Assembly (NCBI GenBank): GCA_964590135.1
Contig: CAZPVX010000005.1
Coordinates: 86,034-150,033 of the forward strand
Direction of reading: 5' to 3'
DNA: 64,000 nt
DNA from: JBDHWI01 sp964590135
Lineage (GTDB): Bacteria; Chloroflexota; Anaerolineae; J036; Brachytrichaceae
Positions 25,914-35,522 of the stretch are shown here, one piece after another. The stretch's first letter is position 1. Each line of letters opens with the position of its first letter. The notes beneath the pieces are model-generated. The model was not told the origin of the DNA, ran no database searches, and was given only the letters and a program-made list of their open reading frames with translations. Both the position numbers and the translations under genes were made by a program.

Positions 25914-26504
25914 TCACTTGTTGTTAGCCTGCTCGAACGCTTCGATTTTGTCCTGCATGCCCAGCACGTAGCCGATCTCGTCCACACCATTCAAGAGACA
26001 GGCTTTGCTGAAGCCATCGATGGGGAACGGCACTGCGCGGCCATCGGGCAGCGTCACCGTCTGTGCCGCAAGGTCAACTGCCACAACTGTGTTTGGATCC
26101 TCTTCGGTCAGGCTGAACAGTTGCTGGTGCGTGTCCTTGTCGACGACGATGGGCAAGAGGCCGTTCTTTAGCGAATTGTTCTTGAAGATGTCGGCAAACG
26201 AGGTGCTGATGACGGCGCGAAAGCCGTAGCCAGTGAGCGCCCACGGCGCATGCTCGCGGCTGGAACCGCAGCCAAAGTTGTCGCCGGCAAGCAAGACCTG
26301 CCGGCTCTTCATCTCCGGCTGGTTCAAAATGAAATCGGCTTTCGGTGAGCCGTCGGCGTTGTAGCGCCAGTCGCTGAACAGGTTGCTGCCCAGGCCCAAC
26401 TTGTCGGTCACCTTCAAAAAGCGCGCCGGGATGATCTGGTCGGTGTCCACATTCTCCGCCTTCAGCGGGATGATCTTCGATTGAAATGATGTGAATTTAT
26501 TCAT
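25914..26504 (-). CDS. leuD: 3-isopropylmalate dehydratase small subunit
   Basis: The 196-residue swivel-domain subunit of isopropylmalate isomerase acts in leucine biosynthesis with LeuC. Signature motifs are NVDTDQIIPARFL, GDNFGCGSSREHAPWAL and FADIFKNNSLKNGLLPI. The start at 26504 (MNKFTSFQSKIIPLK) is the normal family start. It is separated from leuC by guaB, an unusual order. Confidence 0.95.
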   Translation of the reverse strand: MNKFTSFQSKIIPLKAENVDTDQIIPARFLKVTDKLGLGSNLFSDWRYNADGSPKADFILNQPEMKSRQVLLAGDNFGCGSSREHAPWALTGYGFRAVISTSFADIFKNNSLKNGLLPIVVDKDTHQQLFSLTEEDPNTVVAVDLAAQTVTLPDGRAVPFPIDGFSKACLLNGVDEIGYVLGMQDKIEAFEQANNK

Positions 26505-26541
26505 GGTTGTTGATGTGTATAGCGCGCAGTCCGGCAGCCTG

Positions 26542-27987
26542 TTAGATCTTCTCCACATCATGCGAGCCGCTTTCCCTCTTGCCGGCATCGGTGATGCGCA
26601 TGAACTCGGCGTTCTGCCACAGCTCTTCGATGGTGGCCGCGCCGGCATAGCTCAACCCGCTGCGCAGGCCGCCGACAAGTTGAAACAAGATGTCTTTCGC
26701 CGGCCCGCGCACAGGCACAACGGCCTCCACGCCCTCCGGCACCACCTTCTCCCAATCAGCCGGATCGACATCGCGTCGCAGTTCCACCTCGCGCCGGTCG
26801 ATATTGGCGCTGAAAGATGCCATGCCGCGCACGATCTTTACGCGCCGGCCATCGCGCACCACCGCTTTGCCTGGGCTTTCGTCGGTGCCGGCCAGCAGGC
26901 TGCCGATCATGGCGGTGCTGGCGCCGGCGGCGATCGCCTTGGTCAGGTCGCCTCCGGTGCGAATGCCGCCATCGGCGATGATCGGTGTCTTCAATGCGTG
27001 GCCGGCCTCCGCGCAGTCGGCAATCGCGCTCAACTGCGGCACGCCAAAGCCAGTGACGATGCGCGTAATGCAGATGGAACCAGCGCCCACACCGACCTTC
27101 ACCGCGTCTGCGCCGGCGTCCACCATGTCGCGCACACCCTCTGCGGTGGCGACGTTGCCGCCGATCACGTCGATCTTGGGGAATTGCTTTTTCAGCGCGC
27201 GCACCATGTCCAGCGCAAAGTCGGCGTGACCATGCGCGATGTCGACGACGATGGCATCCGCGCCGGCATTGATGCAGGCCTCGGCTCGATCCAGATCGTC
27301 GCTCTTCACGCCGACAGCCACTGCAACGCGCAGCCGGCCAAGCCTGTCCTTCGTCGCGTCGGGCGACTCCTCAGCTTTCACCAGGTCTTGCGAGGTGATC
27401 AAGCCGACGAGCTTGTTGCGGTCATCGACCACTGGCAGTTTTTCGAGGCGGTTCGCGTGCAACAACTCGCGCGAATCATCAAGCGAAGTGCCGGCGCGCA
27501 CGGTGATGAGTTTTTTGCGTGGCGTCATCACCTCCTTCACGCGGCGGTTCGGATCCTGCTCGAACATCACATCGCGGCGAGTGACAAGGCCAAGCAGCTC
27601 GCCGGCTTCATTCAGCACGACCAACCCGCCAATGCCGTGATCGCGCATCATGTCACGGGCGTGCTGCACGGTCGAATTCGGCGTCACGCTGCGCGGTTGC
27701 TCCACCATCATGCTCTCGGCGCGCTTGACGCGGCTCACCTCGTGCGCCTGGCGCTCGATGGACATGAAACGGTGGATGACGCCGATCCCGCCGGCGCGCG
27801 CCATCGCAATCGCCATTGCGCTCTCGGTCACCGTGTCCATGTTCGATGACACGATTGGCACAGCGAGCGAGATGTTGCGGGTGAACGTGGCGCGCGTGTT
27901 GACTGCGAAGCGCGAACGGATTCGCGAGCGCTTCGGAATCAGCAGCACATCATCGAAGGTCAACCCTTCGTTGGGTCGTAGGTTCAT
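26542..27987 (-). CDS. guaB: Inosine-5'-monophosphate dehydrogenase
   Basis: The 481-residue enzyme oxidises IMP to XMP in GMP synthesis. The N-terminal barrel start LTFDDVLLIPKRS, a tandem CBS domain (about residues 95-205) with GLVTRRDVM and GLITSQDLV, the catalytic Cys loop GVGAGSICITRIVTGFG and the flap region ending SGLSYAGAATIEEL are all present. It lies 6 bp after leuC and 37 bp before leuD on the same strand, so guanine and leucine genes appear to be cotranscribed. Confidence 0.96.
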   Translation of the reverse strand: MNLRPNEGLTFDDVLLIPKRSRIRSRFAVNTRATFTRNISLAVPIVSSNMDTVTESAMAIAMARAGGIGVIHRFMSIERQAHEVSRVKRAESMMVEQPRSVTPNSTVQHARDMMRDHGIGGLVVLNEAGELLGLVTRRDVMFEQDPNRRVKEVMTPRKKLITVRAGTSLDDSRELLHANRLEKLPVVDDRNKLVGLITSQDLVKAEESPDATKDRLGRLRVAVAVGVKSDDLDRAEACINAGADAIVVDIAHGHADFALDMVRALKKQFPKIDVIGGNVATAEGVRDMVDAGADAVKVGVGAGSICITRIVTGFGVPQLSAIADCAEAGHALKTPIIADGGIRTGGDLTKAIAAGASTAMIGSLLAGTDESPGKAVVRDGRRVKIVRGMASFSANIDRREVELRRDVDPADWEKVVPEGVEAVVPVRGPAKDILFQLVGGLRSGLSYAGAATIEELWQNAEFMRITDAGKRESGSHDVEKI

Positions 27988-27993
27988 GTTCCC

Positions 27994-29409
27994 TCAAATT
28001 ATCGTTCTGGGGTCGGTGACGACGCCGGTGATGGCGGATGCCGCTGCCGTCATCGGACTGGCGAGGAAGGTGCGGCCGCCCTTGCCCTGCCGGCCCTCGA
28101 AGTTGCGGTTGCTCGTGCTGACGGCATATTGCCCGGGCGCGAGCTGATCGCCGTTCATCGCGATGCACATGCTGCAGCCTGGCTCTCGCCACTCCGCGCC
28201 GGCGGCGATGAACACCTCGTGCAGCCCTTCGTGCTCAGCCTGTTTTTTGACTTGCGCGCTGCCTGGCACCACCATCACGCGCAGCTTCGGGTTGACTTTG
28301 CGCCCCTTCAATATGCCGGCTGCCAGGCGCAAATCGCTGATGCGGCTGTTGGTGCAACTGCCGATGAACACCACGTCCAGCGGGTGTCCGAGCAGCGGCT
28401 GGTTCGGCTTCAAACCCATGTAGGCCAGCGCCTTCTCCAGGGCGTTGCGCTGGCTGAGATCGCCGATCTTGTCGGGATCCGGCACCACATCGGTGATGTG
28501 TATGCCCATGCCCGGATTGGTGCCGTAGGTGATCATCGGCTCCAGTGCGTCAGCGTCGAGCGTGATGGTTGCATCATAGGCTGCATCCTCGTCGGTGGAC
28601 AGCGTCTTCCAATAAGCCAGTTGTTGGTCCCACGCCTCGCCCTTGGGCGCGAACTCGCGGCCGGCGACCCACTCGAAGGTCGTCTCGTCTGGCGCGATCA
28701 TGCCGGCGCGGCTGCCACCCTCGATCGACATATTGCAGATCGTCATGCGCTCTTCCATCGTCAGCTTGCGAATGGCGTCGCCGGTGTACTCGAAGACATA
28801 GCCGGTGCCAGCGCCCACGCCGTACTTCGCGATGATGCCGAGGATGATGTCCTTTGCGCCGACGCCTTTTTGCAGGGCGCCGGCCACATCCACCTTCATC
28901 GTCTTCGGCTTGCGCTGCAACAGACATTGCGTCGCGAGCACCATCTCCACTTCGCTCGTGCCGATGCCGAAGGCCAGTGCGCCGAATGCGCCGTGTGTGG
29001 CGGTGTGGCTGTCGCCGCACACGATGGTCATGCCGGGCTGCGTCAATCCCAACTCCGGCCCGATCACATGCACGATGCCCTGCTTGTCTGCGCCCTGGTG
29101 AATGCCGTAGAGGGTGATGCCGTTGTCGCTGCAGTTCTGCTCGAGCTGTGTGATCTGCTTCACCACCATCTCGTCGACGATGGGCAGACTGCGATCGAAG
29201 GTGGGGATGCCGTGATCCATCGTGGCGAAGGTGCGATCGGGCCGGCGCGCTTTGATACCGCGTTTGCGCAGACCTTCGAACGCCTGCGGTGAAGTCACCT
29301 CATGCACCAGATGGAGATCGATGTAGAGGACGGCTGGGCTGTCTGGCGCCTGCGCCACCACATGCGCGTCCCAAATCTTTTCAAACAGCGTCTTCGGTCG
29401 GTTGGTCAT
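27994..29409 (-). CDS. leuC: 3-isopropylmalate dehydratase large subunit
   Basis: The 471-residue aconitase-superfamily subunit binds a 4Fe-4S cluster through Cys residues in FIGSCTNSR and PGCSMCIAMN. Other landmarks are the start RPKTLFEKIWDAHVV, GDSHTATHGAFGALAFGIGT and the C-terminal TSNRNFEGRQGKGGRTFLAS. It forms isopropylmalate isomerase with LeuD. It precedes guaB by 6 bp and lies about 90 bp after the racemase-like gene. Confidence 0.96.
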   Translation of the reverse strand: MTNRPKTLFEKIWDAHVVAQAPDSPAVLYIDLHLVHEVTSPQAFEGLRKRGIKARRPDRTFATMDHGIPTFDRSLPIVDEMVVKQITQLEQNCSDNGITLYGIHQGADKQGIVHVIGPELGLTQPGMTIVCGDSHTATHGAFGALAFGIGTSEVEMVLATQCLLQRKPKTMKVDVAGALQKGVGAKDIILGIIAKYGVGAGTGYVFEYTGDAIRKLTMEERMTICNMSIEGGSRAGMIAPDETTFEWVAGREFAPKGEAWDQQLAYWKTLSTDEDAAYDATITLDADALEPMITYGTNPGMGIHITDVVPDPDKIGDLSQRNALEKALAYMGLKPNQPLLGHPLDVVFIGSCTNSRISDLRLAAGILKGRKVNPKLRVMVVPGSAQVKKQAEHEGLHEVFIAAGAEWREPGCSMCIAMNGDQLAPGQYAVSTSNRNFEGRQGKGGRTFLASPMTAAASAITGVVTDPRTII

Positions 29410-29501
29410 GCGTATGATTCTATGTCAACCCCCGCGTGTCAAAAACGAGCTGTCTGATAGGTCTCTTTCTCGGCTCCCAAAATGAAGGAGAGGATGGAGC
29501 A

Positions 29502-30143
29502 TTACTTCACGCCGATGCGCTTCAACGCTGCTTCCAGGCCCAGGCGGGGACTGCTGAACACCGGCACAGCCACATGCGCGCACAGCGGCTCTGCGTCGGA
29601 CATGCTCGCCTGCGCCAGCAGGACGGCATCCACTGGCTCGCGCTGCAAGTTTGCTTTCACGCAGCGCGCGATCTCGGCGAGGTAGCCGGCCTTGTCGCCG
29701 CGCTGCATGAGCGGCCACGCTGATTCGATGAACCACTCGTAAATCTCGACTGGCCGGCGCATCTCTGCGCTGACCTGTTCGACCAGCTCGCGTGTCGGCA
29801 CGAGCGTGCTTTTCAAGGTAAAGGCGATGGCGATGCGCCGGCCAATGCCAAGGGCTTTCTCGACCATCGGGCGATCTACGCGCAACACGTTGGGGCCGGC
29901 AGCCTCGGCCAGCCCGCCGATGGTGGAGCAGGTGCAAAGCACGAACGAGCTGTCGCGCAAGACGTCTGTCATCGCGGCATTGACATGTTGGACAAGATGC
30001 GGCGTGACAGTGCCGGCGGCCAGCGCTTCGCGCAGCACTGCTTCATCGACGACGTGCGTCACTGATGTGCCTGGCGCCAACTGCTTGAGCAATGCATCGA
30101 ACACTTCGACGTTTGTGGCGGCGGTGTGGAAGAGCGTGAGCAT
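29502..30143 (-). CDS. Aspartate/glutamate racemase superfamily protein
   Basis: This is a 213-residue protein. It has the first-half Cys motif FVLCTCSTIGGLAEAA of the Asp/Glu racemase fold. The second-half site reads VLLAQASMSDAEP, with Ala where two-Cys racemases carry Cys, so a simple two-base racemase is unlikely. One-Cys members of this superfamily include decarboxylases and isomerases. The start at 30143 (MLTLFHTAATN) is preferred over an upstream in-frame start. It lies 7 bp after the SRAP gene. Confidence 0.77.
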   Translation of the reverse strand: MLTLFHTAATNVEVFDALLKQLAPGTSVTHVVDEAVLREALAAGTVTPHLVQHVNAAMTDVLRDSSFVLCTCSTIGGLAEAAGPNVLRVDRPMVEKALGIGRRIAIAFTLKSTLVPTRELVEQVSAEMRRPVEIYEWFIESAWPLMQRGDKAGYLAEIARCVKANLQREPVDAVLLAQASMSDAEPLCAHVAVPVFSSPRLGLEAALKRIGVK

Positions 30144-30150
30144 GGATGGG

Positions 30151-30816
30151 CTACGCCGGCTCAATTATTGCCGGCTGATCGTTCTTCACGCTGTTCACGG
30201 CCTTCGACACGGCATAGGCCTTCATCCGCTCGGCAGGGTAGGGCGCCAGCAACGATTTGAGGTGGAGCGGATCGTCGTTGGCCTTGTTCAGCCAGTCAGC
30301 TTCGGCTGCGCGTGTCAGCAGCGCCGGCATGCGATTGTGGATCGTCTCCATCAGCGCATTCGGCGCGGTGGTGATGATCGTGCAGGTCCTCAGCCGCTCG
30401 CCTTCGGGCGTCTTCCACATATCCCACAGGCCGGCGAGCGCGAAGGGCGCGCCGTCGGCCAGCGTGATGCGCATGGGCGTTTTGCTGCCATCTTCGTGCT
30501 TCTGCCATTCGTAGAAGCCATCTGCCAGAATCAGGCAGCGCCGCTTCTTCAGCAAGGTGCGATAGGACAGCTTTTCATCCAGCGTCTCAGCGCGCGCGTT
30601 GATCATCTTCGAGCCGATGCTGGCATCCTTCGACCACGAGGGTATCAGGCCCCATTGCGCCGCCGACAGCGTGCGTGGCGACTCGTCATACACCACAGCC
30701 ACCATTTGTGTCGGGGCGATGTTGTAGCGCGGCTGTATCGTGACATCTGCGCTGGTCAGGTTGAATCGATCCATCAACTCTGCAGGATCGATGGTGAGGG
30801 TATAACGTCCACACAT
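30151..30816 (-). CDS. SRAP-domain protein (YedK/HMCES family)
   Basis: The 221-residue protein forms a covalent crosslink with abasic sites in single-stranded DNA in characterised homologues. The start is fixed at 30816 because the catalytic Cys must be residue 2 (MCGRYTL) after Met removal. The other active-site motifs are present: RYNIAPTQ, MINARAET and TIHNRMPALL. It probably protects replication forks. It is 5 bp downstream of the glycosidase-like gene, with no obvious functional link. Confidence 0.95.
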   Translation of the reverse strand: MCGRYTLTIDPAELMDRFNLTSADVTIQPRYNIAPTQMVAVVYDESPRTLSAAQWGLIPSWSKDASIGSKMINARAETLDEKLSYRTLLKKRRCLILADGFYEWQKHEDGSKTPMRITLADGAPFALAGLWDMWKTPEGERLRTCTIITTAPNALMETIHNRMPALLTRAAEADWLNKANDDPLHLKSLLAPYPAERMKAYAVSKAVNSVKNDQPAIIEPA

Positions 30817-30821
30817 GGCTT

Positions 30822-32018
30822 TTACTTGCTGCTCGACGCCTTGAGTGCGCCAAACAGTGGCCTTTCCCGCCCCTGCTCGTCGAGCATGGAGAAGAATTTC
30901 ATCTGTTCGCAGGGGTCGGGGTATTGCGGCGACAGGCTGAAGTCGTAATTCCACAGAAACATCGGCCCCATCCACGGCCAGTTTTTGGCAGCAAAATCAT
31001 ACGCCTTCACGACGTATTCTGCCTGACGATTACGCGACACGCGCTGCCAATCCAGACTTGGCCACGCGCAGTCCAGACCCTCTTCTTTTGCATCAATGAT
31101 CCAGCCGAACTCGGTGGCCCACATCTGTTTGTCGCCGGCGCCGAATTCTTCCATCAATGCGCGATGTGCCTCTGCTCGGCGAAAGGTCAACCCTTTCGTC
31201 TGTGGGTCATTGGCATCGCGTTCCGGCTCATAGGCGAAGCCGTACGGGTGGAAGCCATAGGCGTCGATAAAGTTTGCAGCGCCGGCTTCGAGCATTGCGC
31301 GCGCATATTTCAAGTCGTCCATCGCGTCGGCGCTGTCGCCGCCGGTGGGCGCGATGCCGGCGCTCACCACGATCGCATCGGGATCGGCGCTCTTGATGCG
31401 CGCATACGCGATTGCCAGCAACCTGGCGTAGAGCAGCGGATCGGGTTGCCTGCCGCCCCACTCGCGCGAAAGATTCACTTCGTTGCCGATGGAATAGGCG
31501 TTGATGATGCCCTTGCGCTCGCGGGCGAGATTTTCAAGCTGCGCAGCCCATGCGTTGATGTCCGCCGGCTGTCCGCTGATCGCATTGCCAAGCGAGATGC
31601 GATACAGGATTTTGTAATGTGCGATGGGATATTCAGGCGGATTGAAGACCTGGATCCAGCCGAAGCCGAATGGTTGCAGCGCGGCGATGTTGGCGTTGTC
31701 GTAATTTGCCACGTTGACGCCCTCGTCGCTGAGCGAGACCTTTGGCAGTGGCACGAGCGTCTCGGTGGGAATGGGTTGCGGTGAGGTCGGCGTGGCCAGT
31801 GGCGAGGCTTGCGCCGGCTGCGGTGTGGCGGTTGCCTGCGCTAGCGCGGTGGGCGTAGGCGATGGCGCGAGTGTGGCCGTTGCGCTCGCCGGCGTGGCAA
31901 CAATCGTCACCGGCACAGTCGCCGGCGTTGCAAGCGGCGTCGGTGCGGTGGGTGTGTTGCCGGCGCATGCGGCCAGCACAATCGCTGCGCTGAAGATCAG
32001 TGGATTCCACCTTCGCAT
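30822..32018 (-). CDS. Glycoside-hydrolase-like lipoprotein (clan A TIM barrel)
   Basis: The 398-residue secreted protein has a lipobox (LIFSAAIVLAAC), a long Thr/Pro/Ala-rich linker (about residues 22-95), then a TIM-barrel domain. Candidate acid/base Glu is in YSIGNEVNLSREWG and candidate nucleophile Glu in MWATEFGWIID, the spacing expected of clan A retaining glycosidases (GH5/GH39-like). The ending FLWNYDFSLSPQYPD also fits. Substrate is unknown. The start at 32018 begins the signal peptide directly; the 200-bp gap upstream of it (32019-32218) shows nothing I can assign. Confidence 0.8.
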   Translation of the reverse strand: MRRWNPLIFSAAIVLAACAGNTPTAPTPLATPATVPVTIVATPASATATLAPSPTPTALAQATATPQPAQASPLATPTSPQPIPTETLVPLPKVSLSDEGVNVANYDNANIAALQPFGFGWIQVFNPPEYPIAHYKILYRISLGNAISGQPADINAWAAQLENLARERKGIINAYSIGNEVNLSREWGGRQPDPLLYARLLAIAYARIKSADPDAIVVSAGIAPTGGDSADAMDDLKYARAMLEAGAANFIDAYGFHPYGFAYEPERDANDPQTKGLTFRRAEAHRALMEEFGAGDKQMWATEFGWIIDAKEEGLDCAWPSLDWQRVSRNRQAEYVVKAYDFAAKNWPWMGPMFLWNYDFSLSPQYPDPCEQMKFFSMLDEQGRERPLFGALKASSSK

Positions 32019-32218
32019 TCGCTCAAGCCTACCATGCCCTTTGACGGCAAGGCTGCGGCAAGTCACTTTGTGATCGTCATTGCATTGGTGATGCGCCTGA
32101 GCAAGCCGATGCGCGAGCGATGTCAAAGCGAACATCGATGCCGCGTGCAACGCTGGCGCCTGCGCCGGCGTCAGCTCACAGTGCTCACGAAAAAAGATTC
32201 GCCTGATAAGCGCTTGCT

Positions 32219-32752
32219 TCAGTTGACTGATGAATATGACAGGCGGCCGCCTTGAATGTGTGCAACCGAAGTGAAGGGATGGAGTTCAGTTTTTGTTGCG
32301 CTGAGGATATGCAGCACCTGAATGCCTTCTGCCTTGAGATAGTCGGAGATCAATGCGCGGTGACAGCGCCACCACACCGCCTCGGAGCACATCATCGCGG
32401 TTCGCTCGCGACCAGCCAGATCCAGCAGGCGCGCAATCCCTGCGCGAAACGCAGCCGTCTCCATGTAGTCGGCGTAGCCGCGAAAGGACGCGTTGTGCCA
32501 GGCAGTGTTGTGCGAGTCCTGGCGCGGCTTGCGCCGGCCGCCGAGTTCAGGAAATGGCTCGTATGCGATATGCGCGTCCGCGAGCGAGGCGCGCAAGGCG
32601 TCCTGGTTGAATTGCGGATAGCGCCGCGACCCGGGGAACCGTCGCACATCTGCGATGGTTTCGATCTCGTGGGCAGTGAGCATCTCGATGAATGCCGTGA
32701 TCGTCCGCGTCGAATGCCCGATGGTCCAGATAGACCGCGCGCCGTCATTCAT
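32219..32752 (-). CDS. DUF488 family protein
   Basis: The 177-residue protein has the DUF488 pattern: IWTIGHSTRTITAFIEML at the start, TIADVRRFPGSRRYPQFN, and a central AMMCSEAVWWRCHRALISDYL with the conserved Cys. The family is widespread and its function is not established. Its start overlaps the stop of the M50 protease gene by 4 bp, so the two are translationally coupled. Confidence 0.9.
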   Translation of the reverse strand: MNDGARSIWTIGHSTRTITAFIEMLTAHEIETIADVRRFPGSRRYPQFNQDALRASLADAHIAYEPFPELGGRRKPRQDSHNTAWHNASFRGYADYMETAAFRAGIARLLDLAGRERTAMMCSEAVWWRCHRALISDYLKAEGIQVLHILSATKTELHPFTSVAHIQGGRLSYSSVN

Positions 32753-33912
32753 GGTCGCTTTGCCTGCCCTGCACCTGCACCTGCGCGCTGCCGCAACTGC
32801 TGCTGTTGCTGCACAAACGTCAGCACGGCAAACGCCTCGCCGATGTCGTCGATGTTGATCAGGCCGAGGAACTGGGTGCCATCGAACACGCCGGCGACGC
32901 GCGCGCCGGCCTCCGCCATCATCTGCCGCGCCTCCTCCAGCGATTTGCTCGCGTCGATGCGCAGCAGGTTGCGCTGCATGATCTCGGTCACATAGCGGTC
33001 GGTCGGGTCGACAGCCAGGTTGCGCAGCACGTCATCGCGCGTGATGATGCCCAGCACGGTGTTGCCTTGCATCACTGCAAAGTCGGGTTGATAGCTGGTG
33101 AGGATGTAATCGACCACCTTGCTCACACGATCGCCAATGTGCAGTTGCAGCGCGTGCTTGTTGTAGGCGTCGCCGACACGCAGGGTCTTCAGTACGTTGG
33201 TCGCATTGGGTGAAGCCACGGTTGCCTCCTGGCCGGCGCCCATGAAGATGAACACAGCCACCAGAATCAGCAGGATGTTCCCGCTGGTGACCCCCCAGAG
33301 GCCCAGGCCAACCGCAGCCACCTGTCCCACAATTGCGGCGATGCGCGTTGCGCGCGGGTAGCCGATGATCATGGCCAGCAGCGCGCGGAAGATGCGCCCG
33401 CCATCCAGCGGGAAGGCCGGAATCAAATTGAAGACGAAGAGCGAGACATTGGCGACCAGCAGCCACATCAACAACGTTTGCAGGGACGGGGCGTTGAGCA
33501 GCCGGCCCAGATCGCTCAAGCCAGTGAGCGTTGTGCCGGTGCTGGCGATCACGCCAAAGAGCAGCGCGGCGATGATGGCATTGACGAGCGGGCCGGCGAC
33601 GGCAATCACCAACTCATGCAGCGGCTTCTCTGGCCGCTTGCTGATGAGCGCCACGCCGCCCAGCGGCAGCAGGATGATCTCCTTTACCGGGATGCCATAG
33701 CCCTGAGCCACGATGCTGTGCCCCAACTCGTGCAGCGTGACGCAGACGAACAGCAGCAGCATCAACACCACGCCGAACAACATACCCTCCAGCGGACTAT
33801 CTGGCACGCTGTCGGCCCATTGCAAGCCACCCAGAATCAAGATCAGAAAGAAGGTGATGTGCACCTTGATGTCGATGCCCCGCACATGCGCGACTCGAAA
33901 TGCCCAACTCAT
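32749..33912 (-). CDS. Site-2-protease-type (M50) metalloprotease with CBS pair
   Basis: The 387-residue membrane protease has several hydrophobic segments, the zinc motif HELGH (His61, Glu62, His65) and the second motif FPLDGGRIFRALL, as in S2P/SpoIVFB-like enzymes. A pair of CBS domains follows at about residues 235-365, suggesting nucleotide sensing. The C-terminus is Gln-rich. Such proteases cleave membrane-bound regulators; the substrate here is unknown. It is followed by DUF488 with a 4-bp overlap and preceded by a terminator that insulates it from hflX. Confidence 0.92.
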   Translation of the reverse strand: MSWAFRVAHVRGIDIKVHITFFLILILGGLQWADSVPDSPLEGMLFGVVLMLLLFVCVTLHELGHSIVAQGYGIPVKEIILLPLGGVALISKRPEKPLHELVIAVAGPLVNAIIAALLFGVIASTGTTLTGLSDLGRLLNAPSLQTLLMWLLVANVSLFVFNLIPAFPLDGGRIFRALLAMIIGYPRATRIAAIVGQVAAVGLGLWGVTSGNILLILVAVFIFMGAGQEATVASPNATNVLKTLRVGDAYNKHALQLHIGDRVSKVVDYILTSYQPDFAVMQGNTVLGIITRDDVLRNLAVDPTDRYVTEIMQRNLLRIDASKSLEEARQMMAEAGARVAGVFDGTQFLGLINIDDIGEAFAVLTFVQQQQQLRQRAGAGAGQAKRP

Positions 33913-33949
33913 GCTTGTATCCTACTTGCAACCTATTTGCGCTGAATGA

Positions 33950-33995
33950 GAAAAACAACGCGGTCTGCGAAGTCGAGGTGACTTCACAGACCGCG
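33950..33995 (-). terminator. Rho-independent terminator after hflX
   Basis: A 16-bp stem with one mismatch (33959-33974 with 33980-33995) closes a 5-nt loop. On the minus strand it is followed by TTGTTTTTC. It lies between the hflX stop and the M50 protease start. Confidence 0.9.
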
Positions 33996-34070
33996 ATATT
34001 TCCAAAACCTGAAAACGCTGGTTCGGGAAACGGTTACAAAGAGATAATCAGCCTTGGAGTCTGCATCGAT

Positions 34071-35432
34071 CTAGGATGCCTGTTCGATTTTTTCATGACG
34101 CTCCTTCGCCGCGTAGGGCATGAATACATCGAGCAGCCGGCCCGGAATGTGCCCGCTGAGCACGATGCTGCGCTCCTCCGGCGTCTCGCTATTGACTGCG
34201 CCCTCGCGCCGAAACAGTGACATCAGATCGCCGGCCTTGTAGGGCAGGCGCACCGTGATCGGCACCAGCCGCTCGAACAACACCGCTTCCACCTCCGACA
34301 GCATCGGCTCGATGCCCTCGCGTTGGAGAGCGGAGACGAAGTAGCCCTCGCTCAACAGGCCGATTGCCAGGTCGCGACGCTCGGCACTGTTCAGTCTGTC
34401 TGCCTTGTTCAAGGCGATCACCATTTGCTTCGTGCCGGCGCCCAACTCGCTCAGCGTTTCTATCACCGTCTGCGCCTGCTCCATCGCGTTGGAGTGCGTG
34501 GCGTCCACCACATGCAGCAATGCATCGGCTTCGGTGATCTCTTCGAGTGTGGCGCGAAAGGCCGCCACCAACTGCGTCGGCAACTTCTGGATGAAGCCGA
34601 CGGTGTCGGTGAACAGCGCATTGTGGCCGCGTGGCAGGCGCACTCGGCGCGTGGTGGGGTCGAGCGTGGCGAACAGCTTGTTTTCAGCCAGCACATCGGC
34701 GTTTGCCAGCGTGTTGAGCAGCGTGCTTTTGCCGGCGTTGGTGTAGCCAACAATCGCAACGACCGGAATCTCGCTGCGCTTGCGTTGGGCGCGGTGCTGG
34801 GCGCGCTGCTTGCGCACCTCTTCCAGCTCGCGCTTCAGCTTGGTGATGCGCTCATCGATGCGCCGGCGGTCCACCTCCAGCTGCGTTTCGCCTGGACCGC
34901 GCACGCCTACGCCGCCCGTGCTGCCGCCGGCGCGTCCGCCGGCCTGCCGCGCCAGGTGCGTCCACTGGCGGGTCAATCTTGGTTTGCGATATTCATATTG
35001 CGCCAACTCCACTTGCAGAGAACCCTCGCGCGTGCTGGCATGCTGCGCGAAGATGTCGAGGATCAGACCGGTGCGATCCAGCACGGTGACTTTCTCGCCC
35101 ATCGCTTCTTCCAACTCGCGCTGGTGGCGCGGCGAGAGTTCATCGTCGAATACCACCACATCGAAGGCGAGCTCATCGCGCCAGGTGACGATCTCTTCGA
35201 CCTTGCCTGGGCCGATGAAAGTGTTGGGATTGGGCGAGTCGAGGTGCTGCGTGGTCTGGCCAATCACGGCGAGGCCGGCGGTCTTGCACAGCAATTCCAA
35301 CTCGGCCATCGAGCTATCGAGCGGCAACTGCGCGTGCGTCGCCTTGTAGGTTGGGTTGCGAAAGTCCACGCCGACGAGAAAAGCCTTTTGGACTTCGGGC
35401 TTGGTTTCAAATTGAATTTTCTTTCTGGGCAT
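34071..35432 (-). CDS. hflX: GTPase HflX
   Basis: The 453-residue ribosome-binding GTPase has an N-terminal HflX domain (PNPNTFIGPGKVEEI, VVVFDDELSPRHQRELE), a Gly-rich linker (GGRAGGSTGGVGVRGPGETQLE in two parts) with a helical arm, then the G domain. The G domain has Walker A GYTNAGKST, G3 DTVGF and G4 NKAD. HflX splits stalled 70S ribosomes under stress. A terminator follows. The leader (35433-35522) contains palindromic GGGATGAG repeats but no clear promoter. Confidence 0.95.
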   Translation of the reverse strand: MPRKKIQFETKPEVQKAFLVGVDFRNPTYKATHAQLPLDSSMAELELLCKTAGLAVIGQTTQHLDSPNPNTFIGPGKVEEIVTWRDELAFDVVVFDDELSPRHQRELEEAMGEKVTVLDRTGLILDIFAQHASTREGSLQVELAQYEYRKPRLTRQWTHLARQAGGRAGGSTGGVGVRGPGETQLEVDRRRIDERITKLKRELEEVRKQRAQHRAQRKRSEIPVVAIVGYTNAGKSTLLNTLANADVLAENKLFATLDPTTRRVRLPRGHNALFTDTVGFIQKLPTQLVAAFRATLEEITEADALLHVVDATHSNAMEQAQTVIETLSELGAGTKQMVIALNKADRLNSAERRDLAIGLLSEGYFVSALQREGIEPMLSEVEAVLFERLVPITVRLPYKAGDLMSLFRREGAVNSETPEERSIVLSGHIPGRLLDVFMPYAAKERHEKIEQAS

Positions 35433-35522
35433 ATTGGTTGCCCTCTATCTTTCCTTCGACAAGCTTGGGATGAGAGGGCCGGGATGAGGGAAGGAGAGAT
35501 GCGCCGATGCCGGGCCGGCATC

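Noticed and set aside
31714..32073. Plus-strand frame rich in Val/Gly/Ala
   Set aside because: It is the antisense of the Thr/Pro-rich linker of the glycosidase-like lipoprotein.
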